Source of the DNA: Paenibacillus mangrovi
GTDB taxonomy: Bacteria; Bacillota; Bacilli; Paenibacillales; Paenibacillaceae
DNA length: 64,000 nucleotides
NCBI RefSeq assembly: GCF_022898935.1
Contig: NZ_JALIRP010000004.1
Span: 186,001 to 250,000 of the forward strand
Direction of reading: 5' to 3'
Under the pieces are notes generated by a model that was not told the origin of the DNA, made no database searches, and saw only the letters and a program-made list of their open reading frames with translations. Positions 36,818 through 44,793 of this stretch are shown piece by piece (positions within the stretch are counted from its first letter, which is position 1; every line of letters begins with the position of its first letter). Position numbers and translations under genes: made by a program.

Positions 36818-37888
36818 TTACTCGATTACAATTTGTCCGCTGCCGCTGGCTGTAACCTCACCAATAATTTTGGCTTCCACACCGGCATTCACCAATTCCT
36901 GATGCAATGCTTCAGCAACATTTCCGCTCACGGAAATCAGCAGTCCACCAGAAGTAACAGCATCACATAGAATCCAGCGGTCAATCTGGTCCATCTGTTC
37001 AGGGAATTGTACGCTGTCTTCTACATGGGCATAATTGTTTTTAGAGCCGCCAGGTACTAGCCCCTGCTCGGCCAATTCACGTACGCGCGGAAGCATAGGC
37101 ACATCATCCTTGCGGATTTTGATCTCGACGCCGCTTCCTTTTGCCATCTCAAGAGAATGTCCCATCAGACCAAAGCCGGTCACATCTGTACATGCATGTA
37201 CATCATAGCTTTCCATAACTTCAGCCGCTGTTTTGTTTAACGTGGACATGACCTCGGTTACGCGAGTAATCTCCTCGGCAGTGAGCTTGTCTTTTTTAAT
37301 GGAGGTTGTCATAATGCCTACACCAATCGGCTTGGTCAAAATGATCTTATCACCCACCTGAGCTCCCGCATTGCTCCGCACTTTATCAGGATGGACAAGA
37401 CCTGTGACGGCTAAACCGAACTTAGGCTCCTTGTCATCAATGGAATGGCCGCCAACCAAGGTCGCGCCTGCTTCCTTCACTTTATCCCCTGCTCCGCGCA
37501 AAATTTCGGTCAAAATGCGTTTATCCAGGGTAGAGATCGGAAATGCCACAATATTTAACACCGTTAAAGGTTTAGCGCCCATTGCATAGATATCGCTGAT
37601 TGCATTCGCTGCGGCGATCTGTCCGAAGGAATACGGGTCATCCACGATCGGTGTGAAAAAGTCGAGTGTCTGCACCAGAGCAAGCTCATCGTTCAGCTTG
37701 TACACCCCTGCGTCATCGCTTGTATCGAGACCAACTAGCAGATTGGGATTCGGCTCCGCAGGCGGGAGATTACGAAGAACCTGGCTAAGATCGGCAGGAC
37801 CGATCTTGCAGCCGCAACCTCCTTTGCTTGATAGTGAGGTTAACTTGATATTGATTTCGGAACCCATTATATCTGCACGACCTTTCAT
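36818..37888 (-). CDS. selD: Selenide, water dikinase
   Basis: SelD of about 356 residues makes selenophosphate from selenide and ATP. The catalytic pair is in GGCGCKIGP (Cys25 and Lys28), so this is the cysteine form, not a selenoprotein. LVGGHSIDDKEPKFGL and CTDVTGFGLMGHS are further conserved segments. The start is uncertain: neither the ATG at 37888 nor the one at 37867 has a clear ribosome site. First gene of selD-mnmH. Confidence 0.92.
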   Translation of the reverse strand: MKGRADIMGSEINIKLTSLSSKGGCGCKIGPADLSQVLRNLPPAEPNPNLLVGLDTSDDAGVYKLNDELALVQTLDFFTPIVDDPYSFGQIAAANAISDIYAMGAKPLTVLNIVAFPISTLDKRILTEILRGAGDKVKEAGATLVGGHSIDDKEPKFGLAVTGLVHPDKVRSNAGAQVGDKIILTKPIGVGIMTTSIKKDKLTAEEITRVTEVMSTLNKTAAEVMESYDVHACTDVTGFGLMGHSLEMAKGSGVEIKIRKDDVPMLPRVRELAEQGLVPGGSKNNYAHVEDSVQFPEQMDQIDRWILCDAVTSGGLLISVSGNVAEALHQELVNAGVEAKIIGEVTASGSGQIVIE

Positions 37889-38006
37889 GAAATCTTACGG
37901 ATAATTAAGTATATTAATTTTTTCATTCTACTTCATAAATCGTACACGTCAGCGGTTAAAAAGGCAAATCAATCCGAACGCAAAAATATCCCGTAAACAG
38001 CAAAGA

Positions 38007-38056
38007 GCAGGATATCGGAAACCGCGCATCAACTCGCACGCATCCGATTGTCCTGC
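38007..38056 (-). terminator. Candidate terminator after the VanY gene
   Basis: GCAGGA / TCCTGC and TCGGA / TCCGA form a long hairpin with an internal loop. On the minus strand the tract after it is only TCTTTGCTGTTT, so termination may be weak. Confidence 0.45.
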
Positions 38057-38091
38057 GTTATATGCCTCTTTCAGTTTTCTTTCTCGATCTG

Positions 38092-39144
38092 CTATTTGGA
38101 TACAGGAACCGCTTTACCGAAATACTGCTCCAGCGTGATGGAGCGGCTGGTTACCTCTTGAGCGATCTTGGTTCCGACGTAGCGAAGATGCCAAGGCTCG
38201 TATTTATAGCCTGTTATCGATTCCTTGCCTTCCGGATACCGGATGATAAACCCGTATTCACTCGCATGCTTGGCCAACCACTTGGCTTCCTTAGTTCCAG
38301 CAAAGCAGCTCTCAGCCGCACATTTGCCGGAACTGCCCGATACGTCGATGGTCAGACCCGTCTGATGCTCACTATGCCCAGGGCGCGCGCTGTAAGTATC
38401 CGCAGCATTTACGCCGTCCTTCTTTACATAGTTGTTGTATAACGTTGTTTGGCGGGATTCCGAGCGATAGCCGGATACGCCAGCCAGACTTATGCCGTCT
38501 TCTTCGGCAGCTTCAAACATTTCTTCAAGCGCGATCGCAGCATCCTTTCTCATCTTGCGCTTGTCGACTTTCTCCGAGAAGGTAAAAGGAACATTCGGAT
38601 AGACGAGATCAGGCGGCACGTATCCCGAAGGAAGTCTATAGGTCTTGTTGACCAACACATCTACGCTTTCCGGATTGGCGACAACATGCTCTACACTATA
38701 GGTGTTGACAAACTCTGCGTTGCCGCCGGTTTTGCTGGACTTCTTCGAAGAAGCTTCGTTGTTTGTTTTCGAGCCTGTAGCTGGATGCGATGCTGTATCG
38801 CTTTTTTCTGGCTTTTTCGCCGTAGCTTTGGCATCCGTATTTTTCGTCGAATTTGTCTTCTCTGAGGTAGGCTTTTCTACTTTTTGAGCTGCCGGCTCAT
38901 CGTTTTTTCCAGTTTCCGACTTCGTATCTTCCGACTCGGCATCATGATCTTTCTTTGCTGTCTCGGATGCATTATCCTTCACAGATACGGCTTCCTTCTC
39001 CTGGTTGCTTTTCTGCTGTGTCAGTGCAGGTGTTTTCTCCACAACGGCTCCTTCGGCAGCCGGCGTCCGGTTTTTATCCCAGGCCCAAATGGCTCCCCCT
39101 ACCATGATAACTGCCACTATGGAAGTGACCACGTATTTACGCAT
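38092..39144 (-). CDS. D-alanyl-D-alanine carboxypeptidase, VanY family
   Basis: Membrane-anchored peptidase of 350 residues. One N-terminal helix (VVTSIVAVIMVGGAIWAW) is followed by about 100 residues of Lys/Glu/Thr/Ser-rich linker (roughly 33-145), then the M15B domain with SGYRSESRQTTLYNNY, the zinc motif SARPGHSEHQTGLTIDVS (His-x6-Asp) and EPWHLRYVG (catalytic Glu, zinc His). It should trim the terminal D-Ala from peptidoglycan stem peptides outside the cell. No resistance genes of the van type are nearby, so a housekeeping role is likely. Confidence 0.92.
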   Translation of the reverse strand: MRKYVVTSIVAVIMVGGAIWAWDKNRTPAAEGAVVEKTPALTQQKSNQEKEAVSVKDNASETAKKDHDAESEDTKSETGKNDEPAAQKVEKPTSEKTNSTKNTDAKATAKKPEKSDTASHPATGSKTNNEASSKKSSKTGGNAEFVNTYSVEHVVANPESVDVLVNKTYRLPSGYVPPDLVYPNVPFTFSEKVDKRKMRKDAAIALEEMFEAAEEDGISLAGVSGYRSESRQTTLYNNYVKKDGVNAADTYSARPGHSEHQTGLTIDVSGSSGKCAAESCFAGTKEAKWLAKHASEYGFIIRYPEGKESITGYKYEPWHLRYVGTKIAQEVTSRSITLEQYFGKAVPVSK

Positions 39145-39261
39145 ATAAATTTGTACCCTTCTCCCATGATGAATCGAACGATTTGCGTTCGAAACAATAA
39201 ATCTATAAGTCTATGAATCTGTCAATCTATGAAATGATATTTTCATTATACGACAAAAAAA

Positions 39262-39287
39262 GACCTGATCAAACCATTGATCAGGCC
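39262..39287 (-). terminator. Terminator of the trHb-FMN reductase unit
   Basis: GACCTGATCAA-ACCA-TTGATCAGGCC (one mismatch); the minus strand continues into seven T. About 30 nt beyond the FMN reductase stop. Confidence 0.88.
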
Positions 39288-39317
39288 ATTCATAAAATTG
39301 GTTATATGTAGCTGATA

Positions 39318-39860
39318 TTAATCGACAGTCTTCAAACGTTTCTGCATGAATACAAGCTCCAAAGCAAGCCGCTCAATTCGCTCCAATACGTCAGGATCGA
39401 TAATTTCCTTATATTCGTTAAAATGGTCATCATGCACATACACATACCCTGGAGCCACATACGATCTGAAGAAGCCGGCAATCGGCTTCAGCTGATTTTC
39501 AATCACCAGATAGTGCTGGTATGTTCCTCCTGTGGCTACGAAACCGATCACTTTTTGCTGCAGTGCCTTGATCGGGATCAGGTCGAATAAGTTTTTCAGG
39601 ACACCCGACATGGAGGCTTGATAAATCGGCGTTCCAATCAGGCAAAAGTCACTGGAAATGACGCAGTCGATGACCTTCTTGGTATCGCCCGTATAAGCAG
39701 ACGGATCACGTCCATCACAAAACTGAACATCATAATCTTTCATATCCAGCAGTTCTGTCTCGATCTCCGGATCCATTTTTTTGACTTCTTCCAATACCTT
39801 TTGTACGACAATAGCTGTTTTGCTGCCGATGATCGCACCTGATATACCAACCAGCTTCAT
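39318..39860 (-). CDS. NADPH-dependent FMN reductase (SsuE/azobenzene-reductase type)
   Basis: Flavodoxin-fold reductase of 180 residues. VGISGAIIGSKTA at the start binds the FMN phosphate, and GTPIYQASMSGVLKNLFDLI (about 85-104) is the family signature for the isoalloxazine site. AAGGAGG precedes the ATG. It follows the truncated haemoglobin gene by 135 nt on the same strand and may share its transcript. Reduced flavin from such an enzyme could keep the globin ferrous, which is inference from position. Confidence 0.85.
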   Translation of the reverse strand: MKLVGISGAIIGSKTAIVVQKVLEEVKKMDPEIETELLDMKDYDVQFCDGRDPSAYTGDTKKVIDCVISSDFCLIGTPIYQASMSGVLKNLFDLIPIKALQQKVIGFVATGGTYQHYLVIENQLKPIAGFFRSYVAPGYVYVHDDHFNEYKEIIDPDVLERIERLALELVFMQKRLKTVD

Positions 39861-39995
39861 GAAGGCAGCCTCCTTTTCTGATGTAATTTGCTTGATTTTG
39901 CCGGTAAATGGGAGATTCCTTCAGCGGTTGTCTGATTTCAGTCAGGATGTCGTACTGCATCTAGTTCCCGTTTTCCGTCAAATTGCATGGCTGAT

Positions 39996-40415
39996 CTACA
40001 TGTCAGCCTCTTGTTCATCCGTATTCACAAAAAAGTATGCGGTCATCGCCAGGCGCTCCATCATCTGCTCACGCAGCATTTTGTCCTCAATGACTTCGTC
40101 CATCGCCTGCTGCATACAGCTCAGCCATGCCGTTGCACGGTCCGGTGTGATCGGAAACCGAATATGTCTCGCTCTCATTCGCGGATGTCCCTCTTTCATC
40201 GTGTAGAGCTGGGGTCCGCCAAAATATTGCGTCAGGAACATCTCCTGTTTATCCATCACGGGATCAATGTCCTCTGGAAACAATGGAGCCAACAGTGGAT
40301 GCTCGACTACTCTCGGATAAAAGGCTTCAACGACTGCACGAATAGTTGGCGCACCGCCAACCTGCTCATAATAAGACATCGGTCGTTCAGTGCTCTGATT
40401 GTGTTCTGGGTTCAA
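39996..40415 (-). CDS. Truncated haemoglobin, group II
   Basis: Globin of 139 residues with the short 2-on-2 fold. YYEQVGGAPTIRAVVEAFYP carries the B10 tyrosine (Tyr33), GGPQLYTMKEGHPRMRARH contains the proximal histidine (His84), and Trp97 is at G8, the pattern of group II proteins such as YjbI. The start is a TTG at 40415, with AGGGAGG about 12 nt upstream. Such globins bind O2 and detoxify NO or peroxynitrite; the exact role here is unknown. Confidence 0.85.
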   Translation of the reverse strand: MNPEHNQSTERPMSYYEQVGGAPTIRAVVEAFYPRVVEHPLLAPLFPEDIDPVMDKQEMFLTQYFGGPQLYTMKEGHPRMRARHIRFPITPDRATAWLSCMQQAMDEVIEDKMLREQMMERLAMTAYFFVNTDEQEADM

Positions 40416-40786
40416 GGAGAAAATGAGCCTCCCTTCCTTTATTAGATATTATTTTTAACTCGATCTAAGACTATAAAATGAACTATAGCATGTTTATTTA
40501 GTAAACATAAATGTATATTAATTATTATAATCCTGGAAACGCTTTGTCAAGAGCCCAGACGAATATTGTTTAACTTTTTATACATATATGTTGACTATAT
40601 GCGATACGTGTTCTACAATTACCGTGACATAATTTGTACAGTGATATTCAAACGCCAGTTACAATTGCCTTTATTCACTTGACCTCTATGTCATAAACGT
40701 GAAAAAGCCAATTCGGTTCCGTGAAGATTGTACGATAATTATGGCCATACTGTGTTTACAGATAGATAGAGAATTGAAGGTGAATA
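40416..40786. other. Divergent intergenic region, globin / mrp
   Basis: The 371-nt AT-rich gap holds two promoters. Rightward: TTGACT (40591-40596), 17 nt, TACAAT (40614-40619), giving a leader of about 160 nt before mrp. Leftward: TTGACA (minus strand, 40545-40550) with TAATAA at 17 nt or TATAAT at 15 nt, for the globin. ACAAAGCGTTTCCA (minus strand, 40534-40547) overlaps the leftward promoter and matches about 12 of 14 positions of a catabolite-response site. No structured RNA recognised in the long leader. Confidence 0.6.
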
Positions 40787-41863
40787 ATGTTGACAAAGGA
40801 TGAATTGGTCGCAGCCATCGCCCATATCCGAGATGATGAGCATCAACTGCCGCTGACAGAGATTGGCCTGATCCGCGATATTACCACGAATAATGATCGT
40901 GCCGCGCTAAGCATTCTCCTCGCACCTGATCTTGCGCCTCGCGAAGAAGAATTAAAGGAGCAAATCACCAGTGCGCTGCAAAAGTCAGGAATTACCGATG
41001 TTCACATACGCTTCAAACATATTTCAAATGAAGAAAAAAATGATATTATAGCTATAAAGCTGAATAAATCGGTGCGCCGTGCTCCAACCTTAATGAACTC
41101 ACCTTTGGTAGCCGGGGATTCCGGCGTCACCTTCATTGCTATTGCGAGCGGTAAAGGCGGAGTTGGAAAGTCCACCGTCACGGTTAACCTTGCGGCTGCT
41201 TTAGCCAAACAAGGAAAACGTGTAGGGATCATTGATGCCGACATATACGGTTACAGCGTTCCTGAAATGCTGGGAATCAAAGAATTGCCGAAAAAGCAGG
41301 ACAACCGTATCGCCCCAGTGGAAAGCCATGGCATCAAGGTCATATCGACAGGATTTTTCGTACAAGGAAACAAGCCTGTGGTCTGGCGTGGACCGATGCT
41401 TGGCAAAATGATTGGCACCTTCCTGAATGAAGTAGAATGGGGCCCACTGGATTATATGATTCTTGATCTCCCCCCTGGAACAGGAGACGTTGCTCTGGAT
41501 GTTCATAACCGAATTCCCCATTGCGCAGAAATTTTGGTTACCACTCCCCATCCGACTGCCAATCATGTTGCAGCCCGGGCCGGTGAGATGGCCGTACAGA
41601 CCAACCATCCAATACTCGGCGTGATCGAGAACATGTCCTATTTTACAGATCCTGCAGGTGAACGGCATTATCTGTTCGGACGCGGCGGCGGCCAAAAGCT
41701 GGCTGATGAGCTGAATACGAAGCTGCTTGCGGAGGTACCGATTCAGTCTTCGGATACTCCGGAGGGAGCTGATTCCGCCCCTACCCTGTTTGCAGACAGC
41801 AGTGAACAGTGGAAGATTTTTATGGAATTAGCATCGAACATCATTACATCACAAGAAGGTTAA
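40787..41863 (+). CDS. Mrp/NBP35 family ATPase (SalA-like)
   Basis: Protein of 358 residues with an N-terminal MIP18/DUF59 domain (about 1-95) and a ParA-type ATPase domain with the deviant Walker A IASGKGGVGKSTVTVNLA (119-136) and DADIYGYSVPEMLG. This is the ApbC/Mrp family of iron-sulfur carrier proteins; the B. subtilis member SalA is also described as a transcription regulator. A ferredoxin gene follows 24 nt later. The C-terminal CxxC of many Mrp proteins is not visible. Confidence 0.9.
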   Translation: MLTKDELVAAIAHIRDDEHQLPLTEIGLIRDITTNNDRAALSILLAPDLAPREEELKEQITSALQKSGITDVHIRFKHISNEEKNDIIAIKLNKSVRRAPTLMNSPLVAGDSGVTFIAIASGKGGVGKSTVTVNLAAALAKQGKRVGIIDADIYGYSVPEMLGIKELPKKQDNRIAPVESHGIKVISTGFFVQGNKPVVWRGPMLGKMIGTFLNEVEWGPLDYMILDLPPGTGDVALDVHNRIPHCAEILVTTPHPTANHVAARAGEMAVQTNHPILGVIENMSYFTDPAGERHYLFGRGGGQKLADELNTKLLAEVPIQSSDTPEGADSAPTLFADSSEQWKIFMELASNIITSQEG

Positions 41864-41887
41864 TTAAATTGAAAGGGTGAAAAGAAC

Positions 41888-42127
41888 ATGTCTTACATTA
41901 TTACCTCGGCTTGTATCGATGAGAAAGCAGCCGATTGCGTTGATGTTTGTCCAGTAGATTGCATCGAGGAAGGTCCAGATCAATACTTTATCGACACTGA
42001 CATTTGCATCGAATGCGGTGCTTGCGAAGTCGCTTGCCCGGTTGGTGCGGTGTATTACGATACGGATTTGCCTGAAGAAGAAAAGAGCTTCATTGCAAAA
42101 GCAGAAAACTTCTTCAAAAACAAATAA
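41888..42127 (+). CDS. 7Fe-type ferredoxin
   Basis: Small acidic ferredoxin of 79 residues. Cys9, Cys17, Cys21 and Cys25 (CIDEKAADCVDVCPVDC) and Cys40, Cys43, Cys46, Cys50 (CIECGACEVACP) are seen. The first motif has Glu at position 12 where 8Fe ferredoxins have the second cysteine, which indicates one 3Fe-4S and one 4Fe-4S cluster. AAAGGGTGA precedes the ATG. Probably co-transcribed with the Mrp-like gene. Confidence 0.93.
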   Translation: MSYIITSACIDEKAADCVDVCPVDCIEEGPDQYFIDTDICIECGACEVACPVGAVYYDTDLPEEEKSFIAKAENFFKNK

Positions 42128-42159
42128 TAGGTTACACCATCTAATTATTTCGAGTCGTG

Positions 42160-42196
42160 ACAGCCTGCTTCGTTCCCACGTCGCCAGGCTGTTTTA
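42160..42196 (+). terminator. Terminator after the ferredoxin gene
   Basis: ACAGCCTG (42160-42167) and CAGGCTGT (42185-42192) with a 17-nt loop followed by TTTTAC. Confidence 0.65.
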
Positions 42197-42247
42197 CACT
42201 CGGAGATGATTTTAAGGAATAAACAGCAGAACAGGCGGTGATGAAAC

Positions 42248-42892
42248 GTGGATCAACAACTGGATATTTCAACCCGGGACAAAATCCTGCAGCTGCTGAA
42301 AACAAAAGGCGATCTCAGCGCCAAGGAAATCACCGAATTTATCGGGATCACAAGCATGGCTGTACGCAGGCATATTAATACCCTTGAAAAAGACGGATTA
42401 ATCGAATCGAAAACGATTCGTCAACCGATGGGACGCCCAACTGCTATCTATCATTTAACCGAACAGGCCGAAACCTTTTTTCCGAATAAATATCATACCC
42501 TGACATTGGATCTGCTTAGTGAACTTGAGCTCGATGCTGGATCTGAAATGGTTGACCGTTTATTTGACCGCCGCGGCGAATCGCTCCGGAGGAACCATGC
42601 GACGAAGATGCAAGGAAAATCTTTTGCCGAGAAAGTGAAAGTACTGGCTGAAATACAGAATGATAATGGATACATGGTTGAACTTGAAAAAAACAGTGAG
42701 AATGAATACACACTGATGGAATATAATTGCCCGATCTCTCAAATTGCCAAAAAGTACAACCACGCCTGCACCTGCGAGATGAAGATGTTTGAATCCCTAC
42801 TCGGAGCCGAGGTCGGTCGTACGGAATGCTTGGCTAAAGGTGATAAGAAATGCGTTTACACGATTAAAAACAAAATGGAACTCTCACATTGA
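42248..42892 (+). CDS. SufR-like cysteine-rich helix-turn-helix regulator
   Basis: Regulator of 214 residues beginning at a GTG 7 nt after GGCGGTG. The N-terminal winged helix (LSAKEITEFIGITSMAVRRH, LEKDGLIESK, about 24-54) is followed by a C-terminal cysteine cluster: NCPISQ, HACTCEM, RTECLA, KKCVY. Such C-terminal cysteines are typical of SufR-family Fe-S sensing repressors. Located just after a ferredoxin and a Mrp-type carrier, which suits a role in iron-sulfur homeostasis. Its targets are not visible. Confidence 0.78.
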   Translation: MDQQLDISTRDKILQLLKTKGDLSAKEITEFIGITSMAVRRHINTLEKDGLIESKTIRQPMGRPTAIYHLTEQAETFFPNKYHTLTLDLLSELELDAGSEMVDRLFDRRGESLRRNHATKMQGKSFAEKVKVLAEIQNDNGYMVELEKNSENEYTLMEYNCPISQIAKKYNHACTCEMKMFESLLGAEVGRTECLAKGDKKCVYTIKNKMELSH

Positions 42893-42941
42893 TCCGTAAA
42901 TCTCTTCGGAAATTCAATGCGGAGTTCCTTTTTTTTGAGAA

Positions 42942-43286
42942 TTATTGTTCCGGCTTAACCGGTTCATCTGATTCGACCAGATACTGCAAAGCTGCCATTT
43001 TATTCTCCCAGAAGCGTTCAAAGTAAGCATACCACTGCTTTATTTCCTGAAGAGGCTGAGGATCAAGCCGAAAGCGATTCTCCCGCCCTACCCTTCTCTC
43101 CCTTACAAGCCCCGCTTCAGACAAAATCCGCAAATGCTTTGATACAGCCGTCCGGCTCATGGGAAAATGTCCACTGATGACCGTAACCGGCATCTCTTCC
43201 TCTGCCAAAAGCTTCAGCAGCTTACGGCGTGTGGGATCGGCTATCGCCTGGAAAACATCATGTTTCGTCGCTAGAGGCTCTCCCAT
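42942..43286 (-). CDS. ArsR-family repressor paired with SRPBCC protein
   Basis: Winged-helix repressor of 114 residues (IADPTRRKLLKLLAEEEMPV, MSRTAVSKHLRILSEAGLVR). Longer frames reach 43334 inside the upstream gene, but GAGGG followed by the ATG at 43286 gives a normal start 2 nt after the SRPBCC stop. ArsR proteins encoded with AHSA1/SRPBCC genes normally repress that operon; the two palindromes at 43755-43797 are the likely binding sites. No metal-binding cysteine pair is evident. Confidence 0.87.
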   Translation of the reverse strand: MGEPLATKHDVFQAIADPTRRKLLKLLAEEEMPVTVISGHFPMSRTAVSKHLRILSEAGLVRERRVGRENRFRLDPQPLQEIKQWYAYFERFWENKMAALQYLVESDEPVKPEQ

Positions 43287-43288
43287 AC

Positions 43289-43717
43289 TTATCCCTCGAC
43301 GTATGAGCCGAGTTTGCGATGCAGTCCTGCCCATCCTTGATCCATAACTTGGCGGACTTGGGTATGAGGTTGACCGAATTCAGTAACCATATCCTCGCTC
43401 CAACCAGAATGAATGATGGTAACTTCGGTTTGTCCATCCAAATCCTTAAGCTCAAATGTCAGCGCCCAGTCTTTCCCCCAGTCAAAAGAAAGTCTCCGTG
43501 GTGGATCAATCTCCTTCACTTTACATGGCGACATGCCGTAAGGCCCTGCATTAATATGAAATTCATAACCTACAACCGGTTCAAAATCATTAGGCATAAA
43601 CCATGCAGAAAGTCCTTCTGACGTCGCAACAGCCTCCCATACCTTTTGAATAGGCGCCTTAAACACACCTGTGTGCCGGATATCCGGCAGCGAGTTTTTA
43701 TGTTTTGAAGTATCCAT
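43289..43717 (-). CDS. SRPBCC (AHSA1-like) domain protein
   Basis: START-like fold protein of 142 residues: IRHTGVFKAPIQKVWEAVAT, LSAWFMPNDFEPVVGYEF, PPRRLSFDWG and VTIIHSGWSED are usual AHSA1/CalC/YndB motifs. It forms a hydrophobic cavity for an unknown ligand. First gene of a two-gene operon with the ArsR repressor. Confidence 0.88.
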   Translation of the reverse strand: MDTSKHKNSLPDIRHTGVFKAPIQKVWEAVATSEGLSAWFMPNDFEPVVGYEFHINAGPYGMSPCKVKEIDPPRRLSFDWGKDWALTFELKDLDGQTEVTIIHSGWSEDMVTEFGQPHTQVRQVMDQGWAGLHRKLGSYVEG

Positions 43718-43754
43718 TATGTTTTTCCTCCTGTATCTTTCTTTTCTTATTTAA

Positions 43755-43770
43755 GAAACCATTTGGTTTC
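43755..43770. promoter_or_regulatory. ArsR operator 1
   Basis: GAAACC-ATTT-GGTTTC, a perfect 6-nt inverted repeat just downstream of the -10 element of the SRPBCC-arsR promoter, over the expected start of transcription. Confidence 0.8.
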
Positions 43771-43776
43771 ATATCT

Positions 43777-43806
43777 ATTATATACAACCATTTGGTTTCA
43801 TTTCAA
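43777..43806 (-). promoter_or_regulatory. SRPBCC-arsR promoter
   Basis: On the minus strand TTGAAA (43801-43806) and TATAAT (43777-43782) are 18 nt apart. The -10 lies between the two operator palindromes. Confidence 0.75.
43786..43797. promoter_or_regulatory. ArsR operator 2
   Basis: AACC-ATTT-GGTT, followed by TCAT as in operator 1, lies in the spacer between -35 and -10. The centres of the two sites are 29 nt apart, roughly three helical turns, which suits two dimers on nearly the same face. Confidence 0.78.
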
Positions 43807-43830
43807 GGGGATGTTCCAAGGAAATCACAA

Positions 43831-43879
43831 AAAAACAGTGGTGCGTTACGGAATGATCCGTAGTATGCCCACTGTTTTT
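43831..43879 (-). terminator. Terminator of the sugar isomerase operon
   Basis: AAAAACAGTGG / CCACTGTTTTT with an inner TACGGA-ATGA-TCCGTA hairpin; on the minus strand it ends in a T run. Lies 22 nt beyond the last operon gene. Confidence 0.85.
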
Positions 43880-43900
43880 GCGTTACATCATGGTAAAGGC

Positions 43901-44773
43901 TTAGCCTCTAAACTGCTTCAGGAATTGCACGGCTTTGGAAATATCCGCTTCCGGATCCTCGCCGACTTCCCGCTCGATCGTCAAATAACCCGTATATCCA
44001 ATGTCTTTTAATGCGTTCAGATATTCCGTCCAGTTCACACCACCCTCGCCAAGTGGAACCTCGCGAAAGTATTGTCCTTCGCCCGGTACAAAGGTATTAT
44101 TCTCGTTAGCCGGAGCTTCATATCCTAGGGATTCATAGACATAGTGAGCAGGCACTTCACGCAGACGAAGTCCGTCTTTGGCATGGGTATGCACAATATA
44201 GTCCTTCAGGTTGTAAACGCCTTGTGCAGGATCATCACCGGTTACCATGACCATATTGGCCGGGTCAAAGTTAACTGATACCCCCTTGGAACCGAGACCA
44301 TCCAGGAACTGCTTCAATCTTGCGGAAGGTTCTGGACCTGTCTCGATGGCGAAAAATGCGTTCATGCTGGTTGCATAGTTAGCGAGCTCTGCGCAGGCAT
44401 CATGCATGGTTTGATAAATTTCGCTATTCGTGTCTTCAGGTACGATCCCAATGTGTGTAGTCACGACTGGCGTACCCAGTTCTACCGCCAAATCGAGAAT
44501 GCGTTTGGATTTTTCAATCTTTTCCGCATTTACACTCTTGTCCTGGAATCCGTATCCGCCCAGATCACCCACAAGTGCGGAAATTTCAAGACCTAGTGAT
44601 GCGATATAGTCCTTAAGCTCTTTACGCTCCGCTCCTGAGAGGTTAGCAGGGTCCATCTCGCCGCTTACGGCGTAGATTTGAACGCCATCCGCCCCAACCT
44701 TTTTCGCGCGCTGTAGGCCTTCTCTGACACCCACACGGAAGCTGTCTACGATAACACCAATTTTATTGTTCAT
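43901..44773 (-). CDS. Sugar phosphate isomerase/epimerase family protein (TIM barrel)
   Basis: AP-endonuclease-2-like TIM barrel of 290 residues. [56 protein letters not shown] and [13 protein letters not shown] supply the usual metal-binding Glu, Asp and His residues of IolE/IolI-type isomerases. Third gene of the leftward operon, 20 nt after its paralogue. The substrate is unknown; the set resembles cassettes for inositol-like or rare sugars. Confidence 0.85.
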   Translation of the reverse strand: MNNKIGVIVDSFRVGVREGLQRAKKVGADGVQIYAVSGEMDPANLSGAERKELKDYIASLGLEISALVGDLGGYGFQDKSVNAEKIEKSKRILDLAVELGTPVVTTHIGIVPEDTNSEIYQTMHDACAELANYATSMNAFFAIETGPEPSARLKQFLDGLGSKGVSVNFDPANMVMVTGDDPAQGVYNLKDYIVHTHAKDGLRLREVPAHYVYESLGYEAPANENNTFVPGEGQYFREVPLGEGGVNWTEYLNALKDIGYTGYLTIEREVGEDPEADISKAVQFLKQFRG

Positions 44774-44793
44774 TTAAGATACTCCCCTCATAC

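Noticed and set aside
42896..42941. Terminator between the SufR-like and ArsR genes
   Set aside because: A CTTCG / CGGAG stem before a T8 run is visible but too short and G-T dependent to list as a firm feature.
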